22,767 nucleotides of DNA from Bacillota bacterium. Lineage in GTDB: Bacteria; Bacillota; Clostridia; Oscillospirales; Ruminococcaceae. Of this stretch, positions 6,868 to 14,439 are shown one piece after another (the first letter of the stretch is position 1; each line of letters starts with the position of its first letter). The notes under the pieces were generated by a model that was given only the letters and a program-made list of their open reading frames with translations, had not been told where the DNA came from and made no database searches. The stretch lies in contig JAEYXR010000095.1 of assembly GCA_023431215.1 (NCBI GenBank), positions 1-22,767 on the forward strand, written 5' to 3'. A program made the translations under genes and the position numbers.

Positions 6868-7431
6868 ATGGAGAGTATTTCTGCACTTTTGGCTGAATCG
6901 CCCATTATTGCCGCAGTAAAAGACGATACGGGTTTGGAGCTGGCTCTGAATACGGACTGCCGTATGGTATTTTTACTTTACGGCAATATTTGCAATATTC
7001 CGGCTCTGGTAAGCAAAGTAAAAGCTGCCGAAAAAATTGCCATGGTTCATGTGGATTTGGTGGACGGGCTGGCAAACAAAGAGGTGTCGGTAACTTATAT
7101 TAAAGAAAATACACAAGCAGACGGTATTATCAGCACCAAGCCTGCTATAGTAAAATTTGCAAAGGAGCAGGGGCTTCTGACAGTACAGCGCTTTTTTCTC
7201 ATTGACTCTATTGCCATGGAAAATTGCCGCAAATATATAGAAACCGGCAAAGCCGACATGGTAGAAATTCTGCCTGCCACCATGCCAAAGATTATTAAAA
7301 AAATTGCAGGATACTGCAAGATACCCGTTATTGCCGGCGGTTTGATTTCGGATAAGGAAGATATTATGCTGGCGCTTCAGGCAGGTGCTATGGGTGTTTC
7401 TTCCACCAATCGTGAAGTTTGGAGCATGTGA
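6868..7431 (+). CDS. glpP: GlpP-family glycerol-3-phosphate responsive antiterminator
   Basis: A 187-residue TIM-barrel-like RNA-binding regulator. In Bacillus, GlpP binds glycerol-3-phosphate and prevents termination in the leader of glpD and glp uptake genes. Family hallmarks include SPIIAAVKD near residue 12, VFLLYGNICNIPALV near 34-48, VHVDLVDGL near 61, ADGIISTKP near 85, QRFFLIDSIA near 107, VEILPATMPKIIKKI near 132 and IAGGLISDKEDI near 155. AGGAGG sits 8 bases before the ATG. It has its own promoter and terminator and no glpF, glpK, glpD or glpO lies within the window, so its target operon must be elsewhere. Confidence 0.93.
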   Translation: MESISALLAESPIIAAVKDDTGLELALNTDCRMVFLLYGNICNIPALVSKVKAAEKIAMVHVDLVDGLANKEVSVTYIKENTQADGIISTKPAIVKFAKEQGLLTVQRFFLIDSIAMENCRKYIETGKADMVEILPATMPKIIKKIAGYCKIPVIAGGLISDKEDIMLALQAGAMGVSSTNREVWSM

Positions 7432-7537
7432 CTTGTCTGGTTATAGGCCGGTTACGCAAGGAAATAAAAAATAAAGATGTCTGACAAGGGCATCAATGCA
7501 ACAAATCATGCGGTTGGTTCAATTTATATTAGATGAA

Positions 7538-7572
7538 TGGCCATGAGAATTTTCTTGTGGCCACGGTTTTTT
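7538..7572 (+). terminator. glpP terminator
   Basis: TGGCCATGAGAA pairs with TTCTTGTGGCCA (12 pairs including two G-U wobbles) around a 2-base loop, followed by CGG and six T residues. It lies about 105 bases past the glpP stop. Confidence 0.85.
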
Positions 7573-7654
7573 ATGTTAGGCGGGCTATCACAAATGAAAA
7601 GGGATTTGCATAAATATAGTTGCAAATAAGCTTAAAAGAAAGAAGTGACAAAAA

Positions 7655-7936
7655 ATGCGGTTGTCCAGGGCGCTTACCAGGTGCTATTTTGGGTTGTTAT
7701 TTGGCGGTATAGCAATACTACTGCTGGGTGTGGCAATACAGATAGCTTTGGTGTCCTGTATCGGTATAGCAGTAATGTTGCTGGGGGTTGGTGTATGCAG
7801 GTTAAAATGTAGATGCCCCCATTGCAGCTCTCTGCTTTTTAGAAGCCTTAAATGGAGCAATGACGGACGTAGGCGATACTGTCCCGATTGTGGAAATGAA
7901 ATTGTATATGATGATGACCTGGATTTATGCAGGTAA
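7655..7936 (+). CDS. Small membrane protein with C-terminal zinc ribbon
   Basis: A 93-residue protein of unknown function. Two hydrophobic segments (about residues 11-29 and 30-48, CYFGLLFGGIAILLLG and ALVSCIGIAVMLLGVG) form a tight helical hairpin. They are followed by a zinc-ribbon-like domain with CPHC near residue 54 and CPDCGNEI near 76, separated by a basic strand (SLKWSNDGRRRY). The topology puts the ribbon in the cytoplasm. The ribosome site is modest (GAAGTGA about 7 bases upstream). The stop codon lies at the very edge of the structured non-coding stretch that starts around 7941, so the last residues may have been shaped by insertion of that element. Confidence 0.72.
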   Translation: MRLSRALTRCYFGLLFGGIAILLLGVAIQIALVSCIGIAVMLLGVGVCRLKCRCPHCSSLLFRSLKWSNDGRRRYCPDCGNEIVYDDDLDLCR

Positions 7937-7940
7937 CAAA

Positions 7941-8070
7941 AACTCCCTGGCAGCAAAGCTGGATGATACGCCGGACTTGCCTGCCTTTTTTGTACCACTG
8001 GCACAACTTTATTTGTACCGACGGGGAACTCAACAGGTGCTGTTTTGGGCAACACCACCTGCGCTTTTTG
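7941..8070. repeat. Multi-hairpin non-coding element
   Basis: Two large stems in tandem. The first spans 7949-7985 (GGCAG/CTGCC closing pairs, CAA/TTG and TGG/CCG inside), followed by six T residues. The second spans 8034-8061 (CAGGTG-c-TGTT paired with AACA-c-CACCTG around TTGGGC), followed by GCGCTTTTTG. A third hairpin belongs to copy B of the short repeat. On the minus strand stem 1 is also followed by a T5 run. The block could terminate the upstream membrane-protein gene, or be a mobile palindromic element or small RNA. Open frames across it on both strands look spurious. Confidence 0.5.
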
Positions 8071-8094
8071 TTTTATATAATAAAAAATATGCTG

Positions 8095-8140
8095 ATGCAA
8101 TACAATGCCGCTTAGAGTTATGCGGTATCGCCTAAAATTT
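8095..8140 (-). repeat. Degenerate short repeat, copy B (hairpin)
   Basis: The best-structured copy: on the plus strand ATGCCGC (8105-8111) and GCGGTAT (8122-8128) pair with one G-U wobble around a 10-base loop. In the minus orientation it shares GGCGAT, CATAA and TTGTATTGCAT with copy A. Confidence 0.5.
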
Positions 8141-8475
8141 GCAGACGCTTTTTCATACCCTTGGGGCAGCACCATATTAGCTACTTGCTTATTTTGATAA
8201 ATAACACTGGTATAAAATAAAAATTTATAAACCGGTGTCATCATCCTTATCTGCCAAAAAATTCTGTTATGATGATGTATCATAAAAAATGCAGAAAAAG
8301 AGGCTAAAAATTTTAAATTTGTGAAATAAATGTGATGGATTCTGCGTTTGCTATAGTAGGGAAGTGATTGGGCATAGGGTTATATGCGCTTTGGCGCATA
8401 CTATTCTGTGCATCTTTTTGCGTTTAAACAACTTTCTTTGACAAAATCACCAGAGAAATAAAAGGAGTGGATACA
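8141..8475. promoter_or_regulatory. Upstream region of the glycosyltransferase-fusion operon
   Basis: AT-rich with no gene. A TATAGT (8352-8357) could be the -10 of the operon; its -35 is weak. Downstream are overlapping inverted repeats: GCATA (8372-8376) with TATGC (8383-8387), and TATGCGC (8383-8389) with GCGCATA (8394-8400, 4-base loop). Because they share the middle arm, only one can form at a time. A TTGACA at 8435-8445 has no -10 partner. Confidence 0.4.
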
Positions 8476-10569
8476 TTGAAGGTTACCGCGGTTATCCCCA
8501 CGCTTAATCCACCGATGCAGATTTTACAGGTTGTGGATGAACTGCTGGAAGCCGGCTTTGAGCAGGTACTTATTGTGGACGACGGCAGCAAAAAGGATTG
8601 CATGCCGATTTTTGCCAAACTGGAGCAAAAGGAAAATTGCACTGTGCTACACCATACCGTAAATGGAGGAAAGGGACGTGCATTAAAAACGGCCTTTACC
8701 TATCTGTCCCGCAATGGAACAGATTGCAAGGGTGTTGTTACGCTGGATGACGACGGACAGCACCTGACACGGGATGCGGTAGCCTGTGCACAAGCACTTT
8801 TGGCGTCTCCCCACAGCCTTGTATTGGGGGTTAGAGATTTTAACAGTCCTCAGGTGCCGCCCAAAAGCCGCGTTGGCAACAAGACTACTGCAATGGTGTT
8901 TCAGTTTGCCTGTGGACTCAAGGTCAGCGATACCCAAACAGGTTTGCGGGGTATCCCCTTAGAGCTTTTTGCCTCTTTTGCCTCATTGGAGGGAGAAGGC
9001 TTTGAATATGAAACCAATATGCTGCTGGAGCTGGGCTCTTTGGATATTTCCATTGTAGAGGTTCCGATTCAAACAGTATATTTTCAGGGCAACCGTGCCA
9101 CCCATTTTCGCCCTTTGCTGGACTCCTTTAAAATTTATCGAAGATTGTTTAAATTTATGATGTCTTCCATTCTCGCCTTTTTTGTGGACATCCTTTTGTT
9201 CTGGATGCTTAGTTGTGTACTGCCCATTGAATCCACCACCGGCTTGGTTTTTTGTGCAACGGCAGGGGCCAGAATTTTTTCCTCTCTGGTCAACTTTTTT
9301 ATAAACCGCAAGCTGGTGTTTAAAAAACAGGGTACCATTGCACAGCCTCTGGCTCGTTACTACACTCTTTGTGTGGCACAGGGCTTTCTTTCCTTTGCTC
9401 TGGTCAGTATTGCCTCCGGTATAGCAGGGCCGAAGCTGATGGTGCTGTGGAAGATACTGGTAGACTTTTTTCTTTTTCTTTGCAGCTTTCGCATTCAGGA
9501 CCGCTGGGTTTTTGCCCGTCAGGCAAAGCAAGCTAAGTTGAAAGTTGCGGAGAGAGCAAAACCAAAACCCAAAGCACTTGTTCTTGCAGGGCGAATTCTG
9601 GGTGTAACAGGACTGATACTGGTGCTATTGACAGGAAGCCTTCTGGCGGCTGGCGCAGTGGTGTGTTATGGGCCGTCACCTGCTGCCCGGGACTTGCTCA
9701 TTACCACGGTGATGGAAACCAGTGCCGCCAAGTTTGTTGCACATATTTATTTTTCTCCAGAGGAAATTAATGCAATTTTATCTGCAAACAACACCAAAGG
9801 AACCCAAGGCATCACCGATACCAATGCAGTACAAATGACCAAGCCCCAGGATGGCGAGGATCTTTCGGAGATTTTAATAGAGGATGTAAAGGGGCGCACC
9901 TTTGTAGGTAAAATGATGATCGTCCGTGACCCTTCCCGGATTTTTGTTGCTACCATTCCGCAGTATAGTGAGGAGGGGGAGGGAATGCTCCTTACTGATT
10001 TGCTAGAAACCAACGATGCCGTAGCAGGTATCAACGGCGGGGCTTTTTTGGATGAAAAAGGCTTCGGCAGGGGCGGTATGCCCCGGGGGGTAGTAATAAG
10101 GGACGGCAAGGTAGTGTGTGATACGCCCACGCCCTTTTCCACTGTAATTGGCTTTGATGCCCAGCACCGACTGATTGTAGGAGATATTTCTGCCGCTAAA
10201 GCGGTAGAAATGGGAATTCAGCAGGCAGTTTCTTTTGGGCCTGCCTTGGTGGTCAACGGCAAGCGTGTTACCTTTTCGGGAACCGGCGGCGGGCTCAACC
10301 CCCGCACGGCCATTGGCCAGCGTGCCGACGGAGCCGTGCTGCTGCTGGTGGTAGACGGTCGTCAGCCTCACAGTCTGGGTGCCACCTTTAACGACCTTGC
10401 CGATGTAATGGTGGAGTATGGCGCTGTTAACGCAGGCAATTTGGACGGAGGCTCCTCTTCTCTGCTGGTACACGAGGGCCAGGTGCTCAATTCGTTGTTC
10501 AGCGTTACCGGGATGAGGCCCATTCCCACTGCCTTTTTGGTAAAAAAGTCGGGAGGCAGTGAGCAATGA
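8476..10569 (+). CDS. Three-domain fusion: GT2 glycosyltransferase, GtrA-like membrane domain, phosphodiester glycosidase
   Basis: A 697-residue polypeptide. Residues 1-225 are a DPM1/GtrB-like GT2 enzyme: VIPTLNPP, IVDDGS (34-38), GGKGRALKTAF, TLDDDGQH (91-93 DDD metal site), KSRVGN and SDTQTGLRG. This class moves sugar from a nucleotide sugar onto polyprenyl phosphate. Residues 228-345 hold about four membrane helices typical of GtrA proteins, proposed lipid-sugar flippases. After a basic linker, a fifth helix (about 374-397) leads to a DUF2233/NAGPA-type domain (430-690) with AGINGGAF, SFGPALVVNG, NPRTAIGQ, VVDGRQPHS and NLDGGSSS, expected outside the cell. The start is TTG at 8476: AAAGGAG is 8 bases away, but overlaps the alternative GTG at 8467. 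The frame is continuous. The substrate is unknown; assembly and trimming of a lipid-linked or phosphodiester-linked surface glycan is inference. Confidence 0.92.
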   Translation: MKVTAVIPTLNPPMQILQVVDELLEAGFEQVLIVDDGSKKDCMPIFAKLEQKENCTVLHHTVNGGKGRALKTAFTYLSRNGTDCKGVVTLDDDGQHLTRDAVACAQALLASPHSLVLGVRDFNSPQVPPKSRVGNKTTAMVFQFACGLKVSDTQTGLRGIPLELFASFASLEGEGFEYETNMLLELGSLDISIVEVPIQTVYFQGNRATHFRPLLDSFKIYRRLFKFMMSSILAFFVDILLFWMLSCVLPIESTTGLVFCATAGARIFSSLVNFFINRKLVFKKQGTIAQPLARYYTLCVAQGFLSFALVSIASGIAGPKLMVLWKILVDFFLFLCSFRIQDRWVFARQAKQAKLKVAERAKPKPKALVLAGRILGVTGLILVLLTGSLLAAGAVVCYGPSPAARDLLITTVMETSAAKFVAHIYFSPEEINAILSANNTKGTQGITDTNAVQMTKPQDGEDLSEILIEDVKGRTFVGKMMIVRDPSRIFVATIPQYSEEGEGMLLTDLLETNDAVAGINGGAFLDEKGFGRGGMPRGVVIRDGKVVCDTPTPFSTVIGFDAQHRLIVGDISAAKAVEMGIQQAVSFGPALVVNGKRVTFSGTGGGLNPRTAIGQRADGAVLLLVVDGRQPHSLGATFNDLADVMVEYGAVNAGNLDGGSSSLLVHEGQVLNSLFSVTGMRPIPTAFLVKKSGGSEQ

Positions 10570-11630
10570 TAAAAACAAAAGAAAAAAAATCTATTTTTTG
10601 GCCTGTTATCCTCAGCGCTTGTGCAGTCTTCCTGTTACTCTTGGGAGTGGGGTTATGGGTTTTGTGGGACTTTTTAGAGGATTATCAGGAAACACTGCCG
10701 CAAACCGTGGCGGCACCTATGGCAGATGCTGTTAAAACCAGTGACGGTGCGGCGCTGCTGCCCTATTGCGGTGAGCTCCCCGCAGCATTGTCCAACGAAG
10801 AAAAACTGTCGGTTTATTTGCGGCAGCGTTTGCAGAACCACACCGTAGACGTATATATGGATGAAAGCTTTGAAACAGAGCGGCCGGTTTATGCGGTGGC
10901 GGCAAATGGTGAACCTGTTGCTTTGGTAACATTAAAAAGGACGGAACAAAAAAGCAAATATGGATTTAATGTTTTAGAAATTGATTCGGTAGCATTGTGC
11001 TCCGATACTGTTTATACCGTAACGGCGCCCAAAGGCGTGGAATTATTATTAGACGGAGCACCCTTGCCCCCAAGCTATGTAAAAACCGAGACACCAATAG
11101 AACACTTTGCCGGGCTGCAGGATAATATCCCTCAAAGTGTTGCTGCTGTCAGCAGTGGCTTTGCGTATCTGGATGAAGTTACCGCACGCAATCCCTGGGG
11201 GGGACAGGCTGAAACACTATGGGATGGCAATAAAAAGTATGCAGAGGTAGTTTGCCGCCCCACACAGGAGACCTGCAAGCTGCTTGGTGAGCTGGCACTG
11301 GGATTTGTGCGGGATTACGCTCATTTTGTCTCGGAGCGGGAAGCACCAAGGGATGTGCTCCTTGGCCGTATGTACCCTGGTACAAGACTATGGAAAGATG
11401 TTTGGAGCTACGACAATACCTGGGGCATGGTATCCAAGAGTGAGCAGTATGACAATGAAAAGGTAGAAGACTTTAGACAATATGCGCCGGAGGAATACTC
11501 CTGTGTGGTATCTATGGACTATACTGTTACCTACTGGGGCAATGAAAAGAACTTACCACTGTCGTACACCTGCTTTATTACCAACAGAGGAGGTTTGATT
11601 CGAATTGTGGACTTAAAAAGCGGCAGATAG
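10566..11630 (+). CDS. Membrane-anchored extracytoplasmic protein, unknown function, coupled to the fusion gene
   Basis: A 354-residue protein I do not recognise. A short basic start (MIKTKEKK) precedes one hydrophobic helix at about 10-33 (WPVILSACAVFLLLLGVGLWVL), with no signal peptidase or lipobox site, so it is probably anchored with the rest outside. Residues 60-200 contain beta-rich segments (VDVYMDESFETERPVYAVA and following) and residues 215-354 resemble a compact alpha/beta domain of the NTF2-like kind; that fold is a guess. It overlaps the upstream stop by ATGA, with GGGAGG 9 bases before the start, implying translational coupling and near-equal expression. Context suggests a role with the glycosyltransferase/glycosidase fusion at the cell surface. 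Confidence 0.82.
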   Translation: MIKTKEKKSIFWPVILSACAVFLLLLGVGLWVLWDFLEDYQETLPQTVAAPMADAVKTSDGAALLPYCGELPAALSNEEKLSVYLRQRLQNHTVDVYMDESFETERPVYAVAANGEPVALVTLKRTEQKSKYGFNVLEIDSVALCSDTVYTVTAPKGVELLLDGAPLPPSYVKTETPIEHFAGLQDNIPQSVAAVSSGFAYLDEVTARNPWGGQAETLWDGNKKYAEVVCRPTQETCKLLGELALGFVRDYAHFVSEREAPRDVLLGRMYPGTRLWKDVWSYDNTWGMVSKSEQYDNEKVEDFRQYAPEEYSCVVSMDYTVTYWGNEKNLPLSYTCFITNRGGLIRIVDLKSGR

Positions 11631-11638
11631 TAAAGGCT

Positions 11639-12496
11639 GTGTTAAAGGAATGGATAGAATCTAATATGCAGAAATTACATGCACCCACCAAACTGGCTCA
11701 ATATCATCAAAGCCTTCAATCAAACTGCAGTGCTTGCACAGGCTTATGCTGTACCCTTTTATATTTTGCAAAAGATGATGGCTTCCCTTATGATAAGCCG
11801 GCTGGAGAGCCCTGCCGTAATTTGGCCCCCAATTGGCAGTGTATGATACATGACGACCTAAGACAAAAGGGGTGCAGAGGATGTACCTCATATGAATGTC
11901 TTGGTGCCGGACAAAGGACAGTAGCTATGTGCCAGCAGGCAGAAAAGAAACAAGATGTTGTGGACATTAGTTTACTTTCACAGGTGTTTGAGCGACTTCG
12001 TTGTCTCCATTTAATGTGGTGGTATCTGGAGGAGGTTTCCTGTTTGCTGCCAGCCCAAAGCCTATGGCACCAGACGGAGGACCTGCTGCAAAAAACAAAA
12101 GAGATGACACAGAGTGATGTCGATACACTATTAAAGCTAGACATTACGGAACATCAAATGGAAGTAAATAAGATACTACACAACTGCTGGGAATCGGTAC
12201 AAAAGTTTTGTGGAAAAAACGGTGCCAAAAAGCAGTGGGACTATATTGGAAAATGTTTAAAAGGGAAAAATTTATGTAGTCATGATTTTGCAATGTCGTT
12301 GCTAATCGCTGCTGATTTTTCCCAATGTTCCTTTTATGGTGCCAATTTGCTGGGGGCAGATTTGCGGGACTGCAACCTAAAAGGGTCAGACCTTAGTGAA
12401 TGTGTCTTTTTAATACAGCCACAAATTAATGCAGCAAGGGGAGACAAAAACACGTTGCTGCCTGCCGGACTAAAAAGACCTGGTCATTGGAGATAA
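11639..12496 (+). CDS. Pentapeptide-repeat protein with Cys-rich N-terminus
   Basis: A 285-residue protein. Residues 28-90 carry a cysteine cluster (C30, C33, C37, C38, C59, C68, C79, C82, C87) in the order CxxCxxxCC...C...C.IH..L...GC.GC..YEC.GAGQ, a module seen ahead of pentapeptide repeats in other bacteria and probably binding a metal or Fe-S centre. A helical middle follows. Residues about 222-262 are six or seven A(D/N)Lxx-type repeats (FSQCSFYGANLLGADLRDC and so on), which form a right-handed beta-helix stub. The start is uncertain: GTG at 11639 is 8 bases past the previous stop with a weak AAAGG; ATG at 11666 has no ribosome site. It is co-transcribed with the two upstream genes by spacing. 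Function unknown. Confidence 0.82.
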   Translation: MLKEWIESNMQKLHAPTKLAQYHQSLQSNCSACTGLCCTLLYFAKDDGFPYDKPAGEPCRNLAPNWQCMIHDDLRQKGCRGCTSYECLGAGQRTVAMCQQAEKKQDVVDISLLSQVFERLRCLHLMWWYLEEVSCLLPAQSLWHQTEDLLQKTKEMTQSDVDTLLKLDITEHQMEVNKILHNCWESVQKFCGKNGAKKQWDYIGKCLKGKNLCSHDFAMSLLIAADFSQCSFYGANLLGADLRDCNLKGSDLSECVFLIQPQINAARGDKNTLLPAGLKRPGHWR

Positions 12497-12501
12497 CTGA
12501 T

Positions 12502-12545
12502 AAAAAGCGCACCTGAGCATTCAAGATGCTCAGGTGCGCTTTTTT
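12502..12545. terminator. Strong bidirectional terminator
   Basis: Nineteen-base arms (AAAAAGCGCACCTGAGCAT and its complement) around TCAAG, with A and T runs at the ends. It closes the plus-strand cluster and can also stop transcripts from the aminopeptidase gene. Confidence 0.96.
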
Positions 12546-12651
12546 CTATCGGACCCCGGCTGTGCGGAAGTAGAATATAATTTTCATCCTTGCTATCTCT
12601 TGCGCATAAGCCTATGGATTGGGTATGGAATCATTACGGATGTGGCATAGC

Positions 12652-14439
12652 TTAACTAATAGGCGCACATTTTTTTGCAAGCCAGGCTTGCTCCTTACCA
12701 GTGAGGCGGGGAGAGAGCTTTTCGTACACAAAAGCGTGGTAGCTATTCAGCCATGCAAGCTGATCTTTTTCAAAAACTTCAGGCAGCACTGCTGTAGTGT
12801 CAATGGGGGCGCAGGTTTGTGGCTCAAAGGCCAGAAAGCGCCCATATTGATTGATGGCACGCTCCACACATTCCAGCTCGTTTTCAATGCGGATGCCAAG
12901 CTTATCGGTTTCATATACCCCCGGCTCATCGGTGATGGTCATGCCGGGGACAAACTTTTCTACCCCCCGGGGGCTTAAGGACTGGGGTCCTTCGTGGACG
13001 TTGCCCACAAAGCTGACGCTGTGGCCGGTGCCGCAGCGGTAATTGATGAGATGCCGCCACAGAGGCTCACGGGCAAGAATGTCCAGCATTTGTCCGGTGC
13101 AGTAATCCAGCCAGACGGCTTTTGCCATGTCGATGTGGCTTTGCAGTACCCAGGTATACAGCTCTTTTTCCTCCTGAGTTAAGGGACCTACGGGGTAAGT
13201 ACGGGTGATATCGGTGGTGCCGTCCAGGTAGGTGCCGCCACTGTCTACCAGCAAAAAGCCCCTGGGTTCAATGATACTTTGGTTATCCATGGTGGCGTGA
13301 TAATGCATCATGGCAGCATTGGGGCCGTAGGCGGCAATGGTCTCAAAGCTTTCTACCAAAAACTTATCCTGCGCCGAGCGGTGGCGGTGCAGCATTTCGT
13401 CAATGTCGGTCTCGTATAAGGTTTCGCCTGCGCCCAGATGATGTTCCAGCTCCATCTCAAAGCGGACCATGGCAACACCGTCCCGGATGTGGGCTTCCCG
13501 CATATGGGCAAGCTCGGTGGGGTTTTTAATGCCCTTCATCAAAATGGTAGGGTCAGTCAGATTTTTTACAGTAAAGGCGCTGTTGTGCTCCAGAGTGGAG
13601 GTAATGGCAAAATTGACGCTGGCGGCATCTGCCAGCACGGTTTGGGGCTCTGTCTGAGCAGCCAGAAAGTCCAAAATAGAATCGTAAGGACAGATTTCTA
13701 TGCCATTTTCATCAAGTTCTGCTGCCGCTTCAGGGGTAAGGCGCACCGAGTTAATAAATAATACGGCCTTTTTCATGGTGACATAGCAATAGGCCATGGC
13801 ATAGGGGGTGCAGTCAATGTCCATGGCACGAAGATTCAGCAGCCATGCAACATTGTCCAGCTTGGCGACCAGCTGGGCTGTGCAGCCTTTACTTTTCAGC
13901 TCATCGCGCAGGAGTGCTATTTTTTCGGCAGGGGCGGCTCCCGCATATTCACGACTAATCAGCCATGCAGGGGTGGTTGGTTTGGCGGCTCTGCCCTCTG
14001 TCCACAGCTCATCCTCCAGGTACAGGCACTTTATTTGTGCACCCTTAGGTTCCAGTGCCTTTTGCAGCTCCTGTACCTCTTTGGTGCTGGCAGTCAATCC
14101 GCACAGGCCTAGAATCTGCCCCGCTCCCAGCTCTCTGGCACAGTATTCCTCCACGGTGGGCACCTCAGGTTCACCCATGCGCATCAGTTCAATCTCGCTG
14201 CCCTGCAGCTGCTTTGCGGCCTGCACAAAAAAGCGACCGTCTGCCCACAGGGCGCTTTTGGTACTTGTTACCACCATTACCGAGTTTTCCCCGGTAAAGC
14301 CGGAAAAGTACTCTCTTGCACAATAGTGGCGTGGGAGATATTCACTGGCGTGGGGGTCGCCGGTGGGGATAAAATATGCATCTGCTCCGGCTGCAAGCAT
14401 GGCTGCGCGCAGCTGAGCAATTTTTTCGTTGGTGGTCAT
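12652..14439 (-). CDS. Xaa-Pro aminopeptidase, three-domain M24B type
   Basis: Cytoplasmic metallopeptidase that removes an N-terminal residue preceding proline. At 595 residues it is the long APP1-like form: two creatinase-like N-terminal domains (about 1-135 and 150-300) and a pita-bread catalytic domain (about 305-530), then a C-terminal extension. The dinuclear metal ligands are all present: D399 and D410 (VDSGGTYLDGTTD), H473 (GTGHSV), E505 (TDEPGVY) and E519 (RIENE). Spacing matches human APP1 except for a two-residue difference between the His and the first Glu. GGAGG lies 6 bases before the ATG at 14439 and 3 before an adjacent ATG at 14442, so 14439 is preferred. It stands alone, preceded by a long structured leader. 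Confidence 0.95.
   Translation of the reverse strand: MTTNEKIAQLRAAMLAAGADAYFIPTGDPHASEYLPRHYCAREYFSGFTGENSVMVVTSTKSALWADGRFFVQAAKQLQGSEIELMRMGEPEVPTVEEYCARELGAGQILGLCGLTASTKEVQELQKALEPKGAQIKCLYLEDELWTEGRAAKPTTPAWLISREYAGAAPAEKIALLRDELKSKGCTAQLVAKLDNVAWLLNLRAMDIDCTPYAMAYCYVTMKKAVLFINSVRLTPEAAAELDENGIEICPYDSILDFLAAQTEPQTVLADAASVNFAITSTLEHNSAFTVKNLTDPTILMKGIKNPTELAHMREAHIRDGVAMVRFEMELEHHLGAGETLYETDIDEMLHRHRSAQDKFLVESFETIAAYGPNAAMMHYHATMDNQSIIEPRGFLLVDSGGTYLDGTTDITRTYPVGPLTQEEKELYTWVLQSHIDMAKAVWLDYCTGQMLDILAREPLWRHLINYRCGTGHSVSFVGNVHEGPQSLSPRGVEKFVPGMTITDEPGVYETDKLGIRIENELECVERAINQYGRFLAFEPQTCAPIDTTAVLPEVFEKDQLAWLNSYHAFVYEKLSPRLTGKEQAWLAKKCAPIS

Noticed and set aside
7927..8115. 62-codon plus-strand ORF
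   Set aside because: It lies across the two hairpins with T runs and overlaps the end of the membrane-protein gene; the translation has no recognisable feature.
7684..8283. 199-codon minus-strand ORF
   Set aside because: It runs antisense through the zinc-ribbon gene and the hairpin block, has no domain or good ribosome site, and looks like a by-product of the structured element.
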